From CAVVSD01 sp963837655 (GTDB lineage Bacteria > Actinomycetota > Thermoleophilia > Solirubrobacterales > Solirubrobacteraceae): a DNA stretch of 64,000 nt. Made by a program: the position numbers and the translations under genes. The stretch covers positions 1 through 64,000 of the forward strand of contig CAWIOK010000001.1 of assembly GCA_963837655.1 (NCBI GenBank), in the 5' to 3' direction. Shown here piece after piece: positions 58,374 to 64,000 of this stretch (within the stretch, counting starts at the first letter, position 1; the number at the start of each line of letters is the position of its first letter). Below the pieces are notes generated by a model. The model ran no database searches. It was not told the origin of the DNA and saw only the letters and a program-made list of their open reading frames with translations.

Positions 58374-58799
58374 ATGGCCGACGGCCAGTCGCTCGACGAC
58401 CATGTCGGCGTCGCACTGCGACGCGCCTACCAGCACGCCGTGGCGAACCTCACCGCGCGGATCGCCCCCTTCGACCTCAGCCCGCTGGAGTTCTCGGTGC
58501 TGGTCCGCCTCCACGAGACCGGCTCGTGGACGCAGAACAGCCTCGCGCGATCGATCTTCATGGAGCCGGCGAACATCGGTGCCCTGGTCCAGCGGCTCGC
58601 CGAGCGGGGGATCGTCACGCGCGAGCCCGACCCCGACGACCGCCGGGCGATCCGCGTCTCGATCACACCCGCGGGCGTCGAGCTCCTGGCCGCGGCGCGA
58701 CCCGCTGCCGACCAGGCGAACACGCACACGCTGTCGGCACTGGAGCCCGCCGAGCGGGCCGAGCTCATGGCGCTCCTGGGGAGGCTCACGGCGGGCTGA
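58374..58799 (+). CDS. MarR family transcriptional regulator, 141 aa
   Basis: MarR winged helix: LSPLEFSVLVRLHETGSWTQ, NSLARSIFMEPANIGALVQR (recognition), RGIVTREPDPDDRRAIRVSI (wing). It follows the lipid kinase by 4 bases and precedes a perfect 26-bp palindrome, so it probably represses the SnoaL-nitroreductase pair. The ligand is unknown. Confidence 0.9.
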   Translation: MADGQSLDDHVGVALRRAYQHAVANLTARIAPFDLSPLEFSVLVRLHETGSWTQNSLARSIFMEPANIGALVQRLAERGIVTREPDPDDRRAIRVSITPAGVELLAAARPAADQANTHTLSALEPAERAELMALLGRLTAG

Positions 58800-58805
58800 C
58801 TTGCG

Positions 58806-58831
58806 CGACTCGTTATGGTCATAACGAGTCG
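58806..58831. promoter_or_regulatory. Perfect 26-bp palindrome (MarR operator)
   Basis: CGACTCGTTATG-GT-CATAACGAGTCG, 12-bp arms without mismatch, between the MarR stop and the SnoaL start (19 bases upstream of GTG 58850). Length and symmetry suit one or two MarR dimers. Confidence 0.75.
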
Positions 58832-58849
58832 AGGCGAGGGGAGAACGCC

Positions 58850-59269
58850 GTGTCCGACAACGCAGCCGTCGTCCGAGAGCTCTTCGAGCTCGGATTGTCA
58901 GGGGGCGACACCGCGGTCATCGACCGCCTGGTGGCGCCCGGCGTCACGTTCGCGCAGCCCGGCGTCCCGCGCGGGCGCGAGGGCCTCGGTCTGGTCGTGG
59001 AGCTCGACAACGACGCGTTCGCCGACTGGCGCTACGAGCTGGAGGACGTCCTCGCCGCCGATGAGCGCGTCGCCGTGCGCTGGACCGCGCGCGGCAGACA
59101 CGAGAACACCTATCTCGGCGAGGGGCCCACCGGCCGCGAGATCACCCAATCCGGGATCTCGATGTTCCGGCTGGACGACGGGACGATCACCGAGATGTGG
59201 TCGCAGCCCGACAGCCACGGGCTCCTGCAGCAGCTGGGCGTACTGCCCACGATGTCGATCGTCGACTGA
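58850..59269 (+). CDS. SnoaL/NTF2-like protein, 139 aa
   Basis: GTG 58850 follows GAGGGGAGAAC, a good ribosome site. The NTF2/SnoaL cone fold is seen in VRELFELGLSGGDTAVIDRL, FADWRYELEDVLAADERVAV and EITQSGISMFRLDDGTITEM, with a C-terminal GLLQQLGVL. Such proteins are small isomerases, hydrolases or ligand binders. It is 14 bases upstream of the nitroreductase gene and presumably acts with it. Confidence 0.85.
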   Translation: MSDNAAVVRELFELGLSGGDTAVIDRLVAPGVTFAQPGVPRGREGLGLVVELDNDAFADWRYELEDVLAADERVAVRWTARGRHENTYLGEGPTGREITQSGISMFRLDDGTITEMWSQPDSHGLLQQLGVLPTMSIVD

Positions 59270-59283
59270 CGAGGAGAGCGAAC

Positions 59284-60117
59284 ATGGCAGGCATCACCAC
59301 CGACGCTCCGGCGATCGCCGACGACGCGTATCCCAAGCTGCTCGAGGTCGTCAAGGCCAGGCGTAGCGTCCGCAAGTTCGAGCCCGGCCGCGACGTCCCG
59401 CGCGAGACCCTGCTGCGGATCCTGGAGGCCGGCCGCTGGGCGCCGAGCGGCGCCAACGCGCAGCACTGGGACTTCATCTGCGTCGACGACCCCGAGGTGC
59501 GCGAGCAGGTCCGCGACGTGTTCCTGCGCCAGGGCGCGCGGCTGCGGGCCCAGGTCGAGCGCTTCCCGGCCGTGAACAAGAGCTTCCTGGCCAACACGGT
59601 CGCGATCGTCCTCGTACTGGGCGATGAGCGCTGGAAGGCGTGCTTCCCGCAGGGCGTCGGCGACTCCAGCGACGAGTACACGCGCAACAACGAGAACATC
59701 TTCTACTGCTCGCTGGGCGCCGCGATCCAGAACATCCAGCTGGCGACCATCGCGTGCGGCCTCACGTCCGCGTGGCTCTCGGGCGGCGGCGAGGACCAGA
59801 CCGCGCAGGAGCTGCGCGAGGTCCTCGGCTTCCCAGAGACGGCCCGGCCGTACGGGACGATCCCGATCGGCTTCCCCTCGCGCTACCCGTCGAGCAAGTG
59901 GCGCCGTCCGCTCGAGCAGGTCGTGCACTTCAACCGCTTCGAGCCCGAGCAGTACCGCCCGCAGGAGCTCGTCGACCACTACGTCCACGAGGTCCGGTCG
60001 TTCGCCATGTACCGGCCGCAGGAACGCATGGAGGAGTGGGAGGACTTCGAGGAGCGCGCCGGCGCGTTCGGCCCCGCCTACACCGGTCGCGTCACCAACC
60101 CGGGCGGCGCGGGGTGA
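59284..60117 (+). CDS. Nitroreductase family protein, 277 aa
   Basis: ATG 59284 lies behind GAGGAGAGCG. FMN-binding motifs: KARRSVRKFEPGRDVPRETL, AGRWAPSGANAQHWDFICVD, and GAAIQNIQLATIACGLTSAW for the dimer interface and phosphate contact. The 60-residue C-terminal extension after PSSKWRRPLEQVV is longer than in minimal nitroreductases. It reduces a nitro, quinone or enoate substrate with NAD(P)H. The MarR operator controls it with the SnoaL gene. Confidence 0.88.
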   Translation: MAGITTDAPAIADDAYPKLLEVVKARRSVRKFEPGRDVPRETLLRILEAGRWAPSGANAQHWDFICVDDPEVREQVRDVFLRQGARLRAQVERFPAVNKSFLANTVAIVLVLGDERWKACFPQGVGDSSDEYTRNNENIFYCSLGAAIQNIQLATIACGLTSAWLSGGGEDQTAQELREVLGFPETARPYGTIPIGFPSRYPSSKWRRPLEQVVHFNRFEPEQYRPQELVDHYVHEVRSFAMYRPQERMEEWEDFEERAGAFGPAYTGRVTNPGGAG

Positions 60118-60172
60118 TGCCTACCCGGGGAGTACGCTGAGTACGGACACGTTGGCGCCAGGCCTCGGCCTT

Positions 60173-60205
60173 CCTGACGTCGGACCGCGACAGGTCGTCA
60201 GGAGG
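60173..60205 (+). promoter_or_regulatory. Hairpin overlapping the ribosome site of the small ORF at 60210
   Basis: CCTGACG (60173-60179) pairs with CGTCAGG (60196-60202); the second arm overlaps AGGAGG (60200-60205), 4 bases before ATG 60210. Possible translational control. Confidence 0.35.
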
Positions 60206-60209
60206 CCAT

Positions 60210-60437
60210 ATGGCCCGCGACATGCGAAGAGCGATGGGACGACGCGTCCGACGAGACCAGACGCGCGCGCTGCGCGACCGGCTGGACTACCTCGAGCGGA
60301 CGCTGGAGGCGCTGCAGGACTCCGTCTACCGCGACGTCCGCCGCCAGGACGCCGAGCTCGAGGCGCTGCGTCAGCAGCTCGATCCGCCCAACCTGGTCCG
60401 CGCGCTGAGCGACGACGCGCGCCGACGCGGCCTGTGA
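60210..60437 (+). CDS. Small basic coiled-coil protein, 75 aa
   Basis: MARDMRRAMGRRVRRDQTRA is strongly basic; the rest, RLDYLERTLEALQDSVYRD and RQDAELEALRQQLDPP, has heptad-like spacing of a short coiled coil. A clear AGGAGG precedes the ATG. No family recognised. Basic head plus coiled coil suggests a nucleic-acid or partner-binding protein. Its stop overlaps the next start (GTGA). Confidence 0.65.
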   Translation: MARDMRRAMGRRVRRDQTRALRDRLDYLERTLEALQDSVYRDVRRQDAELEALRQQLDPPNLVRALSDDARRRGL

Positions 60438-60628
60438 GCCTTCCAGGCGGGCCCACCCCGGATCAGCTGCGCGTCGAGGCGCGCTATCACCGCGACCGGT
60501 ACGCCCTCTACCGCTCCCGCGCGCTGACCGGCAAGCCCACCAACGAGACGCGGATGCGCGAGCTGCAGCTCGCCGCGGAGAAGTCCGAGGCGCGGCTGCG
60601 CGCTCAGGCGCCGGGCGTGACCCTGTAG
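60434..60628 (+). CDS. Small helical protein, 64 aa
   Basis: It starts at GTG 60434 overlapping the previous stop. VSLPGGPTPDQLRVEARYHR leads to RYALYRSRALTGKPTNETRM and a final charged helix. The composition is coding-like and the overlap implies coupling. The last 25 bases overlap the convergent relA gene. I do not recognise it. Confidence 0.6.
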   Translation: MSLPGGPTPDQLRVEARYHRDRYALYRSRALTGKPTNETRMRELQLAAEKSEARLRAQAPGVTL

Positions 60629-62949
60629 GCGTCGAACACGGAGTCGATGCTGCGCAGGCGGGAGACCGTCGCCTTCAACGTCGCGGTGTCGACGACCTCC
60701 ACGACGAAGCGGTTCTGCACCATGGGGTGCTCGACCAGGCAGCGCGCCTCGACGATGTTGATGCCGGCCTCGGCGAACGTCCGCGAGAGATCCTCGAGCA
60801 GGCGATGACGGTCGTAGCCGTTGACCTGCAGCTCGACCTTGAACGCCGCCTCGTGGTCGCCCTCCCAACTCACGGGGACGAACCGCTCGGGATCCTTGGC
60901 CAGGTTCACCGCGTTCGCGCAGTCCTCGCGGTGGATCGTGATGCCTCGGCCCAGTGAGATGTAGCCGACGATCTCGTCGCCGGGCACCGGGCGGCAGCAC
61001 TTGGCGAGGCGCAGCATGACGTCGTCGACGCCCTCGACGCGGATGCCGTACTCCGACGACGCGTTCGTCGGGCGACGCCGCTGGCGACGGCCGGTCAGCA
61101 GCTGCTCGGGCGCCGTCTCGTCCTCGGCCGCCTCGCCCTGCTTCAGGCGCTGCATCACCTTGTTGATGACGACCTTGGGCGAGACCTTCGCCCCGCCCAG
61201 CGCGATGTAGAACTCCTCGGCCTTGCGATAGCCCATCTCGCGGATGACGTCCGCGAGCAGCGACGAGGACACGATCTTCTGTGCCGGCAGGCCGGCCTTG
61301 CGCAGGTGCTCCTGCAGGAGCTCGCGGCCGGCGTGCTCGGTGTCCTCGCGCGACTCAGCCTTGAACCACTGCTTGATCTTGTTGCGCGCGCGGGTGGTCC
61401 GCACGACGGCCAGCCAGTCGCGCGACGGGCCGCGCTCACGCTTGCTCGTGAGCACCTCGACGATGTCGCCGGACTTCAGCTCGTAGTGCAGCGGCACCAT
61501 CTTGCCGTTGACCTTCGCGCCGACGCAGCGGTGGCCGATCTCCGTGTGGACCTCGTAGGCGAAGTCCAGCGGGGTCGCGCCCGCGGCGAGCGACTTGACC
61601 TCGCCCTTGGGCGTGAAGACGAAGACCTCGTCCTCGAACAGATCGACCTTCAGGGCCTCCATGAACTCCTGGGGATCCTGAGCGTCCTGCTGCCAGTCGA
61701 GCATCGAGCGCAGCCACTTGAGCTTCGCCTCGCCCTCCGGGATGCCGCCGCCGGTCTTGTACGACCAGTGCGCGGCCACGCCGAACTCCGCGCGGTCGTG
61801 CATCTCGCGCGTGCGGATCTGGATCTCCAGCGGGAGCCCCTCGGGCCCGATGACCGTCGTGTGCAACGACTGGTACATGTTGAACTTCGGCATCGCGACG
61901 AAGTCCTTGAAGCGCCCGGGGAGCGGCTTCCACAGCGAGTGGATGACGCCCACGGCCCCGTAGCAGTCCTTCACGGAGTCGACGATGACCCGCATGGCCG
62001 TGAGGTCGTAGATCTCGTTGAACTCGCGGCCCTTCTTGGTCATCTTCGCGTAGATGGAGTAGAAGTGCTTGGCGCGCCCGGCGATCTCCGCGCGGATGCC
62101 CAGCGCGTCCAGCTCGCCGAGCAGCTCCTCGCCCGCGTGGCGCACGTAGTCCTCGCGCTCCTCGCGCTGCTGGTTGACGAGGCCCTTGATGTCCTGGTAC
62201 TTGCGCGGGTGCAGCGCGGCGAACGCGAGGTCCTCGAGCTCCCACTTGATCGCGTGGATGCCGAGGCGGTGCGCGATCGGCGCGTAGATCTCCAGGGTCT
62301 CCTTCGCCTTGTCGATCTGCTTCTGCTTGGGCATCGCGCCGATCGTGCGCATGTTGTGCAGGCGATCGGCCAGCTTGATGAGGATGACCCGAACGTCGGA
62401 GGCCATCGCGACCATCATCTTGCGGTAGTTCTCGGCCTGCGCCTCGTCGCGCGACTGGAACGTGATCCCGGTGAGCTTGGTGACGCCGTCGACGAGCGTC
62501 GCGATCTCCTCGCCGAACTGCTCGCGCACCTCCTCCAGCGACGCCGTCGTGTCCTCGACGGTGTCGTGCAGGAGCGCCGCGCACAGCGTCTCGGTGTCGA
62601 GTCGCAGGCCCGCGCAGATCTTCGCGACGCCGACCGGGTGCACGATGAAGTCCTCGCCCGACTTGCGGCGTTGGTCGGCGTGGTGCTCGCACGCGAACAC
62701 GAACGCCTCCTCGACGCGGTCGCGCTCGATCGGGATGGCCGCCTCGTCGGCGTGCTCCTCGACGATCGCGAACAGATCGGACAGGAGGCGCTGCTCGACG
62801 GCGGTGAGGTCCTGGCTGCGGACCTGCGGATGCGCCTCGGGGTGCTCGACGCGGTCGACGGGCTGGCGGGAGCCGGCCTCGCCTTCGCGTGCCGGATGGG
62901 TGGGGATCGTCCCCCTCAGGCCACCTGTGCTGTCGACCGTGTCAGCCAT
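60604..62949 (-). CDS. relA: Bifunctional (p)ppGpp synthetase/hydrolase RelA/SpoT, 781 aa
   Basis: From about residue 70: the HD hydrolase domain (HHADQRRKSGEDFIVHPVGV; ALLHDTVEDTTASLEEVREQ), intact and so active for hydrolysis; the synthetase domain (FNEIYDLTAMRVIVDSVKD; FNMYQSLHTTVIGPEGLPLE); the TGS domain (VFVFTPKGEVKSLAAGATPL); the helical/zinc-finger region; and a C-terminal ACT domain (GYDRHRLLEDLSRTFAEAGI). This is the long Rel enzyme of actinobacteria that sets stringent-response levels. It overlaps the recJ stop by 34 bases. Confidence 0.95.
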   Translation of the reverse strand: MADTVDSTGGLRGTIPTHPAREGEAGSRQPVDRVEHPEAHPQVRSQDLTAVEQRLLSDLFAIVEEHADEAAIPIERDRVEEAFVFACEHHADQRRKSGEDFIVHPVGVAKICAGLRLDTETLCAALLHDTVEDTTASLEEVREQFGEEIATLVDGVTKLTGITFQSRDEAQAENYRKMMVAMASDVRVILIKLADRLHNMRTIGAMPKQKQIDKAKETLEIYAPIAHRLGIHAIKWELEDLAFAALHPRKYQDIKGLVNQQREEREDYVRHAGEELLGELDALGIRAEIAGRAKHFYSIYAKMTKKGREFNEIYDLTAMRVIVDSVKDCYGAVGVIHSLWKPLPGRFKDFVAMPKFNMYQSLHTTVIGPEGLPLEIQIRTREMHDRAEFGVAAHWSYKTGGGIPEGEAKLKWLRSMLDWQQDAQDPQEFMEALKVDLFEDEVFVFTPKGEVKSLAAGATPLDFAYEVHTEIGHRCVGAKVNGKMVPLHYELKSGDIVEVLTSKRERGPSRDWLAVVRTTRARNKIKQWFKAESREDTEHAGRELLQEHLRKAGLPAQKIVSSSLLADVIREMGYRKAEEFYIALGGAKVSPKVVINKVMQRLKQGEAAEDETAPEQLLTGRRQRRRPTNASSEYGIRVEGVDDVMLRLAKCCRPVPGDEIVGYISLGRGITIHREDCANAVNLAKDPERFVPVSWEGDHEAAFKVELQVNGYDRHRLLEDLSRTFAEAGINIVEARCLVEHPMVQNRFVVEVVDTATLKATVSRLRSIDSVFDAYRVTPGA

Positions 62950-64000
62950 CGCCGTCCCTCGTCAAGTATGACCTGCTCGGACCGGTACCACGCCGACTCG
63001 TCCAGCGAACTGCGCTGTGCGGCCGGCACCGCGATCCGACGCGACTCACGGTCGAGGTCCACGAGACCGAGCTCCGCCAGGATCCGCAGCGCGCTCCCGG
63101 CCGTCCCTGCGGACCGGGGCGCCCGCGGGTCCCCGCGGAGCGCCGCCTCGAGCACCTCGCCCTCGGCGCTCCCCAAGCCCCTCAGGGCCCGGTAGATCTC
63201 CGAGAGCGTCGCACGGAGCCCGTGCTCACGCTCGTGAAGTTGCAAGGTCCATTCTAGTTCGTCCTGCCCCCAGGCCAGATGGACCGTCCGGCCAGTGCGG
63301 CCCGCCAGCAGGTCGACGGCCTCCGCCGCGGTGCGCGGCGGGTCGACGACGACGACGTGCGCGCCGTCGGCGAGGCCCGGATCGGCCCGCAGCGCGGCGT
63401 GCGAGCACAGCCGCAGCCCGCCGACGATCGCCGCCAGCTGGCGGGCCCGGACCGCCGCGTCGGCGACGACGAGCACCACCGGCTCGCCCGTGTGGACGAG
63501 CCCGGCGACGATGCCGGCGATCCCGCCCCCGCGGCGGTCGCGCACGCGGTCGCCGAGCGCAAGCGGGCCCATCGCATCCCCCCCGCGCCGCACTGCGCGA
63601 GGCGGCAGCGGCTGGTCGAGCACCGCGAGCGCGGCACCGGTGAAGTCGTCCGGCTCGCCCACGACCTCGATCCCCGCGGGTGCGCACGGCAGGGCGTGGC
63701 GCAGCACCAGCCGCGGGGAGACGGCGCCGCCCCACTCGTTGACCTCCTGGGCGAACACGGCGTCGACCGGCTCGTCGCAGTCGACCTTCGCGACGCCGAA
63801 CGCAACCGCCTGCGCACGTCGCCCGCCTGAGAGGACGGTGAAGCGGACGTGGCGCCCCTCCCCCATCGGCCGCGGATCGCAGAGCCGCGCGGCGGGCACG
63901 AGCAGCGCGACGTCCGGGTTGGCGGCGCCGAACGGCGCGAGCGCCTCGAGCTCCTCGGCCAGCGTCATGCCCAGCTCGTCACCGGCGACCACGGCGTCGA
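62916..64000 (-). CDS. recJ: Single-stranded-DNA exonuclease RecJ-like protein, C-terminal 360 residues (5' end outside window)
   Basis: The frame is open to the window edge. The first visible segment, ELEALAPFGAANPDVALLVP, is the RecJ OB-domain entry that follows the DHH/DHHA1 core; VRFTVLSGGRRAQAVAFG is its OB strand. The rest is a long C-terminal extension with a degenerate helicase-like segment (VVLVVADAAVRARQLAAIVG, GAHVVVVDPPRTAAEAVDLL) and a terminal wing-like region. RecJ degrades 5' single strands in repair. The stop overlaps the relA start. Confidence 0.8.
   Translation of the reverse strand, partial: DAVVAGDELGMTLAEELEALAPFGAANPDVALLVPAARLCDPRPMGEGRHVRFTVLSGGRRAQAVAFGVAKVDCDEPVDAVFAQEVNEWGGAVSPRLVLRHALPCAPAGIEVVGEPDDFTGAALAVLDQPLPPRAVRRGGDAMGPLALGDRVRDRRGGGIAGIVAGLVHTGEPVVLVVADAAVRARQLAAIVGGLRLCSHAALRADPGLADGAHVVVVDPPRTAAEAVDLLAGRTGRTVHLAWGQDELEWTLQLHEREHGLRATLSEIYRALRGLGSAEGEVLEAALRGDPRAPRSAGTAGSALRILAELGLVDLDRESRRIAVPAAQRSSLDESAWYRSEQVILDEGRRWLTRSTAQVA

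Overview
The window is 64 kb of very GC-rich DNA with tightly packed genes, many ATGA, GTGA or TGATG start/stop overlaps and frequent GTG starts. Gene content points to a free-living actinobacterium. The sigma factor with a small Cys/His partner, the DUF7144 and DUF4389 membrane proteins, the MhuD-like haem-degrading enzyme, the PE-LIG-POL LigD and the many MFS, TetR, MarR and GntR genes would fit Thermoleophilia (Solirubrobacterales). That placement is inference from gene content, not a computed phylogeny. I see no tRNA, rRNA, CRISPR array, insertion sequence or phage gene.

Layout. 1-8.6 kb: a DUF1254 protein, a broken glycosyltransferase, an FAH-family hydrolase divergent from a VAO-type flavoprotein oxidase, a TetR and hydrolase pair with palindromes over the hydrolase start, a tiny secreted metalloprotease, and a DUF4389 / core-MetE pair. 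8.6-15 kb: a seven-bladed propeller coupled to a frameshifted sulfatase, a decayed second sulfatase, and a DHA2 exporter with a C-terminal winged-helix-like region. 15-25 kb: a sigma factor with a zinc-finger partner, an SDR / peroxiredoxin-like / hydrolase run, MarR-GST divergent from SRPBCC, an APC permease, and a four-gene operon (frameshifted MetE-like, YdeI-like, truncated globin, SMP-30). 25-36.7 kb: a truncated PadR, an AlkZ-like protein and methyltransferase, MFS, MmgE/PrpD, a membrane-tethered ECF sigma factor with a secreted neighbour, an LLM oxidoreductase, and a mhuD / acyl-CoA-dehydrogenase-like / exporter operon.

37-46 kb: ethanolamine ammonia-lyase (eutBC) followed by an LPG-synthase-type membrane protein with a sigma-region-4-like tail, an amidohydrolase, a structured leader in front of an LPFTG-anchored surface protein, a serine acetyltransferase-like protein, an M23 peptidase, and a GntR/CsoR pair divergent from an EamA transporter. 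46-51.3 kb: a SAM-I riboswitch heads a colinear run of threonine synthase-like thrC, a CysO/MoaD-like sulfur carrier, a response regulator, ligD, arfB and a second receiver with Glu at the phosphoacceptor position. 51.3-64 kb: CorA, a glycine-cleavage operon (gcvT-gcvPA-gcvPB plus a 2-hydroxyacid dehydrogenase, no gcvH) behind two FadR-type operators, a lipid kinase, MarR with a perfect 26-bp operator before an SnoaL and nitroreductase pair, two small overlapping ORFs, RelA/SpoT, and the 3' part of recJ.

The most interesting points are the SAM riboswitch in front of a PLP enzyme paired with a sulfur-carrier protein, which suggests carrier-dependent homocysteine synthesis, and the tandem repeated hairpins upstream of the LPFTG protein. 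Two genes show clean one-base frameshifts in short C/G runs and a third shows a frame conflict at its signal peptide; these may be sequencing indels and should be resolved before the genes are called dead.
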